From Lodderomyces elongisporus (lineage: Eukaryota > Ascomycota > Pichiomycetes > Serinales > Debaryomycetaceae): a stretch of DNA of 64,000 bases. Location: assembly GCF_030384665.1 (NCBI RefSeq), contig NC_083677.1:496001-560000 (forward strand), written 5' to 3'. The position numbers and the translations under genes are program-made. Under the pieces are notes generated by a model, which was not told where the DNA came from, made no database searches, and was given only the letters and a program-made list of their open reading frames with translations. Shown piece by piece: positions 29,122 to 40,502 of the stretch; within the stretch, counting starts at the first letter, position 1, and each line of letters starts with the position of its first letter.

Positions 29122-30885
29122 ATGGAGGAACTATCATGGCTGCGGTATCTCACGGGGATATTTTTCCTTCTATGGTACCTTGTGATCCTCATTGTAGCAT
29201 ATACCGGTTTTTGCGAAATCCTCCTAAAATTCAGATCCAGAAAAGTGCTTGCACCACCAATAGATTTACAAACAAATAAATATCTAAGTAGAAGCAAGAC
29301 CAAGAGCAAGATAGTGGAAGAAGCAGAAGCACAAGCAGAAGAAGCAGAAGCAGAAGAAGACGGGAAAGATATAAACAGTAACGACACAGATTTGCTCACT
29401 TGTGAAGGAGTTACAATCATTAGACCTATCAAAGGTATCGACCCCGAGCTTGGTTCTTGTCTAGAATCATCGTTTGTGCAAAACTACCCTTTCTCTAAGC
29501 TTCAAATTCTATTCTGCGTCGATAACCCCAATGATCCTAGTTTGCCCATCATTCGCAAATTGATTAGGAGATACCCTACGATTGATGCCGAGATTCTAAT
29601 AAGTGAAAACTATAATGCACAGGCACAGGTTAGCCAAGATCACTTTGGCCCCAATCCCAAAGTAAACAATCTTGCTAAAGGGTTCCTCAAGGCAAAATAT
29701 GATATCTTGTGGGTGATGGATAGTAATGTATGGGCTAGTTCGAATATCCTCAAGAATTCGGTCATTACCTTAAATTCAAATTTGAATAATGGGAGAAAAG
29801 TTAGCGATCAGCGACCAGTGAAATTGGTCCATCATGTTCCACTAGCAGTGTGCACCGATTCTAATACAGATGAAAGTGGTGATTTTTTGGCCTTGGACGA
29901 GTTGGAGAATAGAGTTACGCCGACTGCATCGGACGAGGAGTCTGAAACTCCACAAAATGTTTCCTACTTGACAAATCGGAAACCAACACCACCGCCATCT
30001 TCACCTTCACTAGCGCCACCATCTTCTTCTAGCTCCAAACCTTCAAAATTTTATTCGAGAGCAAAAAAACTTGGCGCTAAATTAGATGAGATGTTTCTCC
30101 ATACTTCTCATTCCAAATTCTATGTCTCGTTAAACAACTTGTCGATAGCACCTTGTGTCAATGGTAAATCCAACATCTATAGGAAATCAGATCTTGACCA
30201 ATCTGTGAAACTTATACCATATAAGGATTCCGAGTTTTTTAGAGACCCAAAAGTGAAACGCGACGCTTATGAATATACGTCAAGCGCAATTTCCGGTAAC
30301 TCGATCAAATTTTTTGCACGATATATTGGCGAGGATAACATGATTGGTATTGCATTATGGGAGAACTGTAATGGAAGAACTGGTCTCACGGGTGACATTG
30401 TTGTCCAACCATTGAACCCAGAGAACAATAGCATACGCGATTATATTCAACGACGCGTGCGCTGGCTCAGAGTAAGGAAGTATATGGTGCTCTTAGCTAC
30501 ATTGATTGAGCCAACTACAGAGTCGCTTGTGTGCGGAGTATATGGGACCTACGCCGTTTCGACACTTTTCTTACATCAATGGTTTTCTATCAAATGGTTT
30601 ATGATGCATATGATTATATGGTTATTAACTGATTATGTCCAATATAATGTGTTGATGTCGCATGTCAAGGACTCGAGTAATAACAATATCGCATATTTGC
30701 CACAATGGATGAACAGAGTAGGTTTTGCAAAACAGGCGCGAGGTTTTGCATCATGGCTCTATGTTTGGTGTTTGCGGGAAATGTTGGCGTTGCCCATTTG
30801 GGCCATTGCAATGATTGGACACGAGATTGATTGGAGAGGAGCACCTTTTAGGATTAAAAAGGATTTAACTGCAGAGGAGCTCTAG
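29122..30885 (+). CDS. HSX11: Ceramide glucosyltransferase (UDP-glucose:ceramide glucosyltransferase)
   Basis: 587 residues, GT21 family. It transfers glucose from UDP-glucose to ceramide on Golgi/ER membranes, making glucosylceramide. An N-terminal membrane anchor (about 9-36: GIFFLLWYLVILIVAYTGF) precedes the catalytic domain. Family signature residues are all there: Asp134 (FCVDNP, D1), Asp200 (VMDSN, D2), Asp405 (GEDNMIG, D3) and Q443RRVRW (the Q/RxxRW motif). Hydrophobic segments follow near the C-terminus. Between D2 and D3, residues about 245-310 form a Ser/Pro/Glu-rich disordered insert. S. cerevisiae lacks this enzyme, which supports a Candida-type genome. The start Met directly precedes the anchor; several upstream ATGs occur in the leader. 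Confidence 0.93.
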   Translation: MEELSWLRYLTGIFFLLWYLVILIVAYTGFCEILLKFRSRKVLAPPIDLQTNKYLSRSKTKSKIVEEAEAQAEEAEAEEDGKDINSNDTDLLTCEGVTIIRPIKGIDPELGSCLESSFVQNYPFSKLQILFCVDNPNDPSLPIIRKLIRRYPTIDAEILISENYNAQAQVSQDHFGPNPKVNNLAKGFLKAKYDILWVMDSNVWASSNILKNSVITLNSNLNNGRKVSDQRPVKLVHHVPLAVCTDSNTDESGDFLALDELENRVTPTASDEESETPQNVSYLTNRKPTPPPSSPSLAPPSSSSSKPSKFYSRAKKLGAKLDEMFLHTSHSKFYVSLNNLSIAPCVNGKSNIYRKSDLDQSVKLIPYKDSEFFRDPKVKRDAYEYTSSAISGNSIKFFARYIGEDNMIGIALWENCNGRTGLTGDIVVQPLNPENNSIRDYIQRRVRWLRVRKYMVLLATLIEPTTESLVCGVYGTYAVSTLFLHQWFSIKWFMMHMIIWLLTDYVQYNVLMSHVKDSSNNNIAYLPQWMNRVGFAKQARGFASWLYVWCLREMLALPIWAIAMIGHEIDWRGAPFRIKKDLTAEEL

Positions 30886-33624
30886 ACTTCTGGTGTATTG
30901 GGTAATCTTTGTAAGTTTTGGTAAAACTTTTGCATGTACAAATTTAAATAAAAGTTGGAGGAATGGAAATACTAGTATTCCTCTTTAATTTCTCTCTTTT
31001 TGTTTTTCCTTTTTTTTTAAAAAAAAACAAAAACTTTCGACTACTTTTTCATATGAATCAAGCAATATGTGGTTTGGTTCTATTCAATTAAAATATGGTT
31101 GTAGATATATATAGGTGTATATATATATATATGGCACGTGACATATTGATTTTACCTCTTTTTTTCTCTTTTCTCCTCTTTTGTCATTTTCCACTATTTA
31201 TTTTCTTTTTGTTCTTTTATATTTCCTCAATGAGTCTAAAAAATGGTTTGATGCACGTGTGATGATATTACATGCAAATATATACTTTAGAATGACTTCT
31301 TTCTCTTTCTCTTTCTCTTGCTTTTGGTTTCCCTTTTTTGTCATTACTAAGTCCAATTTGAAATACTTCATTGCCAAGTTTTTCAATAATGTCCGGTTGT
31401 TTCCCACTTTTCCCTCCTCCCTCTCCTCCCCCTGAGCTCGTCTTTTCCATTTCCTACGTCATAGATAGGGGCTTATTTCCATCATTTTTTTTTTTCTCGT
31501 TAGCTATGAAACGTGACCTCCCTTATGTGTTATAAATATTTGGAAGCATAGTACAAGCTCATTACTGGGAAAAGTTCACTCGCGTGATCTTGCAGAATAA
31601 TGTTCTAGTTTTCTAGCTCCAGTATATTTTTATTTTCTCGTGTTGGTAGTAGAGAGTACTTTGCACGATATACCACCCCTTTCGCGTCTTACCCTCGCTA
31701 TACTCCCTCACCCTCTCTCCCATTGCCTCTCTGCTTCAAGCGCACTGCACAGCACAGCACTGCACCGCTTCGCATATTATTTTTCTTAATTTTTTTTATT
31801 TAATTTTTATTTAATTTTACTTTTTCAACTCTAAGTGTCCATTTCGTAGTATTGAAGAAGGGGATTGAGATACTAGAAGAGAAATTAAAGAGCGGAAATA
31901 AGCATTTACTCTGGATTATATATACTATGGTCATTAACGTATCTCAAGAAGAAGACATTGAATTGAATTGTAGTGTATGCAATGTGGATTATAGGGTACT
32001 AGATGTAATTGCACACGTGACTCATTTGTGCTAGTACAAACGAGGTATAAACACAAGTACACAAACACACACACACAAAAACACAGACACATTGACAGTA
32101 ATTTGGTTTCCCTCTTTCTTTTTCGTTATAGTTGTCTTTGTCTATGTCTGTTCCCGAATTGAAAGTAGTTATTAGCATTAATGGTATCAGTATGTTTAAG
32201 GGTAGCTCACACAAATTGAAAAAAAAAGAGAAAAAGAGAAAAGACTGTTGGTATTATTATAATAATTTATTTTTAAAATTAATTATTCTTATTATTATTA
32301 TTATTATTTTTTTTTTTTTCTTCTTCTTTCTTTCGTTCGTTCGTGTAATTTATTTTTGTTGTTGGTAAATATCTGTATTTCTGGTAGTGCACTTTTGTGT
32401 GTACGTGTGTGAAAAATAACACAAGAAGAGAGAGAGAGAAACAAAGGGAAAGTATACTTGACAAGTAGTGAGAATAGGTTTCACTCTGGTATGAGAAAGG
32501 GGGTGGGGGTCGGGGAAGTGTAAGAAAAAGAAGAGAATGATATAGGAAAAGGACAATGTGAGTTGAGGAGGGAATCTAGAAAAACAAAACAAAAAAAAAA
32601 GGAATGTGTATCAGATTTAAGTCGCTTTAATTGCTCGAAGATATGGACTTGGAGGGTTGAACTAATGATACACTTGATTTGAAATGGGGAAAAGAGTAGG
32701 GATTATGTATTGGTCCTAGTTGTTCTAGTTGTTCTAGTAGTAATGTATGGGTTAGTAGTTACTATACAAATTATTATAGTAGACAAGAATTAAACTGCGT
32801 TGGAAATAAGACAATCATATCCGTACACCTCTTTACGTATATACATATATGGAAGTATTAACGGAATAGGCAAAATGTATTTTGTTGTGTGGAAGGCATT
32901 CTTGGTTGATTACAATTTTATATTTTTAGAAATGCCCTTTTGTTCCTTTTTGAATTATCCATATAAATTACATATTGATGTATACTGTAATAAATGAAAT
33001 AAAATGAAATAAAATAAAATAAAATAAATTTTAATTTGTTTTTTTTTAATTTTTTTCTGTCCTGAATATTCTCGATTTCCAAAATAAATAATGTAAAGGA
33101 AGAGCACTCAAAAGCTTAGGGAAACTTGATTTATATTGTACTCGAGATTTACAACCAAAATTACTGTCCAAAATCACACATTGTTTCTTTCCCAACATAC
33201 ATCCCTAACCTTTGACCACCCTTCTTCCATCTTTCTATTCATATACACATAATTTTTTTTTTTGTTTTTGTTTTTCTTTCTATCTTTCTTATTACTCCTT
33301 TATTTCTTTGCTTTCGAATCTAAGAGAGTTTACTCAAATCTCCCATTTCTTAGAGACATTTCTACACTACACCTCGATTAGTCAAAAACTGAAAGCGAGT
33401 ACTGAATCCGTCCGCCCCTCCTTTTCACCTGCCTTTAGAAGCTACACGACAGGGAAAACCCATTACGTTCGTTTCCCCATACAGAAAACATCAAAGACAA
33501 TAAGCATACATAGGAACCCGTTAGAGCTGGCTATCCATTTGCTCAATCATTAAAGAAGAGAGAGTTGCTTATAAACTCTTATACCAATACTTTAGAGAAA
33601 ATACATACACACACCTCCAAACAC

Positions 33625-33661
<37 letters not shown>

Positions 33662-33951
33662 TCCAAAAACAACCACTACCGCTATTTTGCTCATCTACAT
33701 ACCTAAGTACACAGCCCGCGTCTCATCTGTCTTTCCCCCACCCCCATTATTTGCGTCACTATTGAGCTTTAGAGTTTATCATTTTGTTGATCATTACTAA
33801 ACTGTAAAACAAATTCAACTCAACATAGTAACTATAGAACACGCGTTACAGATACATTTGCATTTAGAAATAGCTTGACTTCACATATTTCAGATATATA
33901 TATATACCCCCCGCCCACGTTTCCACACTTCTTCTCTTACCACAATACCAA
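30886..33951. other. 3-kb spacer HSX11-RGA2
   Basis: HSX11 3' flank, then A/T-rich DNA with (AT)n at 31115-31132 and 33632-33657, and CACGTG-type E-boxes near 31134, 31254 and 32013. The last 800 bp is pyrimidine-rich, typical of a long RGA2 promoter and leader. No ORF stands out as coding; the 113-codon frame at 33212-33553 is unrecognised and probably noise. Confidence 0.45.
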
Positions 33952-36001
33952 ATGTCACAAGTGTTACCAAAATCAGCGTCGAGATCAAGCATATACCCAC
34001 AACCTCATCACTCATCATCATCATCACTGCCACCACAACCACCACCACCACCACCAACTGATGCAGAAAACTTACCTTCCATTTCATCTCCTGACACATC
34101 CAGACTGAGGGAAGTTTGCAAGAAATGTAGCAATTTAATTAGCGAAGGACATGCATATGAATTAGGCGAAGATAGATGGCACATTGACTGCTTTAATTGC
34201 TCAAAATGCAACACTTCATTGGGCTGCAACTCAAACTTTCTAGTGTTGGGTAATGGGAACTTGATCTGCTCCAATTGCTCATACAATTGTAAACAATGCG
34301 GTCGCAAGATTGACGATTTGGCAATCTTGACAGGAGACCAGGCCTATTGCTCCAATTGTTTCAAATGCAGATCCTGTAAAAACAAGATTGAAGACTTGAG
34401 ATATGCGAGAACATCAAAAGGTTTATTTTGTATGGACTGCCACGAAAAGTTGATGGCGAAGAAGAAGAAATATGATGCACGAAAGAAACATTTGGCATTA
34501 TTACAGCAAAAACAGAAACAGTTGGAAAAGGAAAAAGATGCCAGAGAACTGCAAATCTTGGAGGAACATAAACGACTCAGTGCCAATAGCTCAAGAAACA
34601 GTTTGATTCAATCCTATATGTTGCAAAACTATAATGACTCAACAACCAGTTTTTACAAACAAGAAAATGGCTCAACAAACTCAGTAACCTCGCACAAGAA
34701 TAAGTCATTACCGGTTCCACCAACCACTTCTTCAAGGTCACCCAAAACCATGGAGTCGCCAAATAATAACAGCGACAAAAACATGGAGAATAATAGCGAC
34801 AAAAACAATACCAATAGTAATAGTGAAAGTAGTCTTCAGCAGCCATCATATTTACAATCTAGCTATCATTCACAAGAAACTATCTTGAAGCTGCTGCCGA
34901 ATACCAATTATGTGCTTGAAGCGCCAAAAAGAAAATTACCTCCCGTTGATAACGATTTCTCTATAGAGGAAGTGCAAAACTCATCTGATTCTGAAAACGA
35001 AGACAAGCAAACCCCAACTGGTAATATGAGTGCCACATTGAGGAACAGAAGCTCAAACTCAAGACCCACAACAAGTCAATCAACACCATTGACTACCGCA
35101 GATTATGAAGATGAATTCAAAACCCCAAATATGGATAGTAGTCTGTCAGACCGCGATCAAAAGCTCTACTTGGACATTGTTACTACTCCCTCGGAAGAAG
35201 TCACTTCAAGTTCTAATCAGTTGAAGCCTGCTGCTGATGTTATTCCCAGAAAGGGCTCAAAATCATCTTACTCATCGGAGAAAATTGAAACTCAAAGCCA
35301 AAGTAGTCTGAACCAGGGTAGACCCCAGCTTGAAAGTCTGAACCTGAACCTGAATCTGAACCTGAACCTGAACCTTGCGGTTGAAACTAGAGGCAAGAAT
35401 CTTTTACTCTTTTCGCCGAACCAATTTCACGATAACGAGTTTCATAATACTACAATTAGATCTCCCATGGTTGATTCTCCAGGTACTTTACTAAGTCGAA
35501 ACTCAAGTATCCATGGCAATGACAACACAAAACTTCAAGCTTTAAACTTTGAAGAGTCAAGACCTGTGAGTACTTCACCATTTGCAAAAGCGAATAGACA
35601 AGCAAGAGTAGTAGAGACAAATGACGAGATTTCCACTGATATAATTGCTGGCGATGATGAGATTATTCCTCAGGTGATCTCGACACCTAGGTCAAAGTCG
35701 AAACCGGAAAATACAATTCAACTATCATCTCCACCACCCAAAGTACCACTTCCTAGTACTCCTGTGAGAAGGAAAGAAGTTGCACCAGCCAGTAATCGAC
35801 CCAAGTTTGAAGAATCTGCACATCAAGGGTTGGGATTGGAAGGGGTCAAATATGGTGGACACGATCATGAGAATGAGGGTAGCGAAGGCATAGCTATAAA
35901 GAAACCTCGAGACAAAGATCTTGATGATAGTGATAACCGCGGCAGCAATAAGTATAAAGAAATTGCACAAACGCATCCTGGACAAATCTACGACCAACAG
36001 C

Positions 36002-36045
<44 letters not shown>

Positions 36046-37007
36046 CCTCATCATCATCGTAACTATAGCGGCAGCAATACTCCAATTGTGCAAACTCCAA
36101 GTAGTTTGAATATGGGTCTGCAAAGAATTATCAAGAATGCAACGCCTTCCGTAACTAACTTGGAGAACCTGCCAACACCTGATGGTGAACATCTTCATCA
36201 GTCACAACAAGAACAACAACAACAACAACAACAGCAACAACAGGCTAAAGAGTCGTCAGTCTCGCGTACAACGTCAATTATTCGAAACTTGAAACATAAG
36301 AGATCGACGTCAGGAAATAGTCTGACTAAATTTGGATTTTTCAAATCACCTAGAGAAGAATCACTCAAGTCGCAAGGAGGACATGTTCGTCGCACCTCAG
36401 ATGCCTCAGTCGCTAGTAATGTTTTTAATAATTATTTTAATCCCGCAACTTTCAATAATAATGGACATTCGCCAAATAGTCATGTTAGACTGACTTCGGA
36501 TTCTACAACGATGTTTGCTTCTGAGAATGACTTTTTTGATGTCAAACTGTTAAAGCAAGAGCTTTCGAAACTTTCGAGTGAAAAATTTATAATGGACCAG
36601 GAATTTAAAAAACTCAAGAATGAGAAACTGAAATTAACGGACCAGCTCAAATCCATACAGTCGCAAATTACCATGGAGTCGATAAGATACGATAATTTGG
36701 TAACAGAAATCAAAGATTTGGAAGAACATAAACTAAAACTTGTGGATGATACTAAAAACTTGGAAGAATGTAAATTGAAATTAGTGGATGAAAATAAAGA
36801 ATTGCTGGCACAGGGTAGAGCATTGGAATCTGCCAATTCCGAGAGATCAGTTAGCAATGATTCCATTTCCTATGATTCAACAACCATAACTAACTCTAGC
36901 AGTATGTCGTCAACATCACCTTTAAAAGGTGCATTACATCCACAACAGCACCACCACCACCACCACTCCCATCAACAACATCACCATCCACAACAACAAC
37001 AACTGCT

Positions 37008-37043
<36 letters not shown>

Positions 37044-38202
37044 ATACAACCCTCAACGCGAGCTCAGGAATCCTGTGCAACAGAATCAACAACATCTTCA
37101 AAACGCTCATCGAAATTCGTTCTATCAACAAAACATCCCTCAGGAATCTCCACAGAAACCAAGCCAACTCAATGGGCAACCTGATCAAAATGCTCAAGCA
37201 CAAGAGATGCAACCACCTCCTGTTGAAGAGGAACAAACACATAAGGCAACCCGTTTAAAGTTCTGGAGACGTCCAAAGAACACCACTCCTCAAGTTGTTA
37301 CAACAAACAGTACAGACAATAACCTGAACAATCTGAATAACATGAACAATTCAAACAATCAGTCTCGTATTCCTAATAGTTTTTCGTCACAAGCGTTGCG
37401 TATTCCATTGAATGGATTAAATTACAATAATGCATCTGGTCAAGCATATGGCAATAGTAAGTTTTCGAAGTCAACATCTTCAAACATATTGGATACATTA
37501 TTGAATGGCGGAGGAAGTGATAGTAACAACAACAACAACAACAATAACAACCACAATTCCAATAATGGCAAGGATGGACATGTCCCGCCATTATTCAACT
37601 CCTCGATACAAAGCCGTGCTCAATTTGAAAATAGTTCAATACCATTTATAATAACGAGATGTTTGAAGGAAGTTGAAGATAGAGGTATGGATTTTGAAGG
37701 TATATACCGTGTATCTGGTGGTAATTCTGCTGTTGTTGCTATTGAAAACGCGTTTTCCAATCTCCACACCCAGTCTGCTAATTTGGACGAAAAGCAATTG
37801 AATAAACTAGAGAGTTTACTTTCCGATGGCGATATTCATGCTGTTACCACAGCGCTCAAGAGGTATTTGAGAAAATTACCAGACCCGGTAGTGCCATATG
37901 CATTGTATGACGAGTTTATCAATATTGGACAATCTTCACCAGATGCGAGGTTACCAGAGCTTACGCAATTTTTGAGAAAACTTCCTCCTGCGAATCAATC
38001 AACACTCAGAGAGTTGTGTGCACATTTACAAAAAGTCAACGATATGAATCACTTAAATAGAATGGGGTTCAAGAACCTCAGTGTGGTTTTCGCGCCAACT
38101 TTAGCAAGAGACGAATCAGGAGAGCGCGAGATGACTGATATGGGACATAGAAATGATTTGACAGAATTGTTGTTGCGTGAGCTGAACCAGATATTTACTT
38201 GA
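33952..38202 (+). CDS. RGA2: Rho GTPase-activating protein with two LIM domains (Rga2-like)
   Basis: 1416 residues. Two LIM zinc domains span residues 56-166 (CKKC...HIDC..C, then CKQC...C..C, CRSC...CMDC). The C-terminal ~195 residues are a RhoGAP domain with the arginine finger Arg1253 in GIYRVSGG and the later LSVVFAPTL block. In between: Ser/Thr-rich disordered sequence, three polyQ tracts, a His-rich patch, and a coiled coil (about 865-960). Rga1/Rga2 stimulate GTP hydrolysis by Cdc42 and restrict polarity at bud neck and hyphal tip; C. albicans Rga2 is under Cdk control. A run of six CTG codons alternating with AAY (35338-35370) reads Ser-Asn in the CUG clade. Length exceeds the Saccharomyces proteins because of low-complexity expansions. 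Confidence 0.92.
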
Positions 38203-38491
38203 TTAATTTATGAGAAGAATCTTATTTGTTCCTTTTTCTTTTTTAGTTTTTCTTATATACATTTTTTTTTCCATGACTGTTCTTAATTTACATATATTCT
38301 ATAGTCTAAACATTGAATGATTTAAATAGAATTGGCATTAATCCTTCACATCCTGTTTTTTAAAATGAAAAAAGAATAAAAAATAAAAATTAATTAATTA
38401 ATTAAGGAAACAAGATTCATTGAATATGACCTGAACGTGCAAATGTGATATTAGCAATAATATAAAATCAATCACCTTATCTTGTAATAAC

Positions 38492-38731
38492 TCAATGAAT
38501 ATCCTTGATTTGAGGGTTCAGAAACATCTCCAATTTGCGATTGCCCGTACGCAACAAATGTTCAATCGTGCTAAATTGTTTCTTCGGTAGATGCAAGTAC
38601 TTGTGAAACTCTTCTCGTAAATAGTTTCTCCAATGATGTTGTGTTGCTCTTGGCTTTGTATATGTCACTTTCATGCATTGCTTATATAGCGATAACACAT
38701 CTCGTTGTAGTCCCGATAATCTTCGTGCCAT
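38492..38731 (-). CDS. SDH6: Succinate dehydrogenase assembly factor Sdh6 (SDHAF1), LYR family
   Basis: 79 residues, right for the family. The start (MARRLSGLQRDVLSLYKQC) has the SDHAF1 pattern: LSGLQR, a Tyr at position 16 in an LYK variant of the LYR motif, and later arginines in NYLREEFHKY. Sdh6 works in the mitochondrial matrix, helping insert iron-sulfur clusters into Sdh2 and protecting it from oxidation. The arginine of LYR is lysine here. Convergent with RGA2 and 289 bp from it. Confidence 0.85.
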   Translation of the reverse strand: MARRLSGLQRDVLSLYKQCMKVTYTKPRATQHHWRNYLREEFHKYLHLPKKQFSTIEHLLRTGNRKLEMFLNPQIKDIH

Positions 38732-39938
38732 TTCTTTTTCTAAACTTCTCTTGATTTAAAACAGTTAAAATTTGGTTTCCTTTTTTTCTTTTCTTTTCAA
38801 TTTACCTTATTTCGGCAACACTTATTAGCAATTTAAGGTTGACTCTTGATTTGTGGAGAAGGATGATGGACTATGGATTATGAAAGAATGTGCTATTAAC
38901 CAATGTCGCAAATTCTTTACATACTTGTCGCAAAATATTTTTTAATAGAATAAACGACTATAGCAAGACACCACACAATAGAAAAGAAAAGAGAAGAAAA
39001 AAAGAAAGATCAAAGAAGAAATTTTACAAAATGAGAGTTGAAGTAACCATGCACGTGACATTGCAAATGCGATAGTGGATTGATAAAATACAACAGTATC
39101 TTCCGAGGTCAAATTCAAATGGTTTATAACAAGGAACTACTACTTTACAAAGAACTACTTAATGATATAAGGAGAAAAAAGAAAGAGAGAGAGTACAGAT
39201 GTAATTGTAATAAAGAGATTTGTTACATAGAAAGGTATAAAGTAATCTATAGCAGTTGTCTGGAACAAAATGGCATATGTCATGCTCATTAGGTGATGTC
39301 ATGTAGAAGAAAGAGTATAAAACTGCTTTCCCAATGTAAAAGGGGAAAGTCCGACAGAATGGAATCACAATGAAGTTCATTGTTAGGTGGTTATATTAAG
39401 AACCTACAGAGATTATTCCTAGAATAACTTTGGTGGTGATATTGTTTACCCCACCTGAGCTACATAGGTTGGTCGACTTTCCTTCTTTTATTTTTGCTAA
39501 ATTTTTCTTTGATCTTCGCATTGTTGCCTAAAGACTTCGATTGTAGGAAACGGAGATCTGGGGATAGCACTGTGGAGGTATGGATGGTGGAGAGTTAGAG
39601 GAAACAGAAAACGTTTTAAAATCTCTTTGTATTTGAAAGAGATGGTAGAAGGTGATACGAGGCAGGAAAATGCTGGGGAGAAGAAGGAGAGGGGGGTGAG
39701 GAGGGTAAAGTGCAAGAGTAAATCTGGCAAATGTAAAGAAGAAAGATATTAATGCAAGATCCTGGTAGTAAATCATAGGATAAGTGCCAACGAAATACCT
39801 AAAAAAGAACAAAAGTGAGAAAGGAAAACATTCTCTTTTTACCTTCAAAACTTCCTTGTTTCTTCTCCCATGCATTTCTTTTATAAGGATAAGAGAAAAC
39901 TCATCCTTAATTTTTCTTTCGTTCTTTCGTTCTTTCGT

Positions 39939-39972
<34 letters not shown>

Positions 39973-40502
39973 TTTTTCTATTTCTCATATTTTTATTTCC
40001 TTTCCACCTGATTTTGAGGAAATTTTTGACTCATCGATTTAATCGATTTCAGTGCATTCTTTACGACAATGCGAAAAAGGAACAAAAAAGAGAGAAAGTT
40101 TGGGGGGGGGGGGGGGGGGGAGGAAAGAAAAATTTGGAGGTTCAAATCAAGATATCAAGGTTGGAGAAAGAAGAACATAGGATTGGTTGGATGTGAGTAT
40201 GGCATGGACAACAGCTTCCCTTTTCCATGGATTCTTTTCCTCTTTCCCCATTTTTTGATTCTTTTGCCCTTTTTTTTTCACTCTCCTCACTATTTTTTAC
40301 ACATTTCGTCATTCTCAGACTTTGACCAATGTAGTATATTGGTTTAAGCCTTGTATTCTCTACGAAAGAGATATCTCATGAGTGATACAACAACAACTAC
40401 AATAATAGTAATAAGGTCGTTCCTTTCTTTTTCTTTTCTTTCTTTTCTTTTTCTATTCCTTTTTCTTCCAAGTTATCTTGAAATCCTTGTTGAGTTTGTT
40501 AA
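38732..40502. other. Divergent spacer SDH6 / EST1-PIN gene
   Basis: Promoters of both neighbours. It contains a TTCTTTCG/TTTC microsatellite (39920-39970), a run of 19 G (40102-40120) and a CATGCACGTGAC E-box (about 39047-39058). Short frames here follow the repeats. No gene supported. Confidence 0.45.

Noticed and set aside
35725..36198. Minus-strand frame across RGA2 polyQ tract
   Set aside because: Leu/Val runs are the antisense of CAA repeats.
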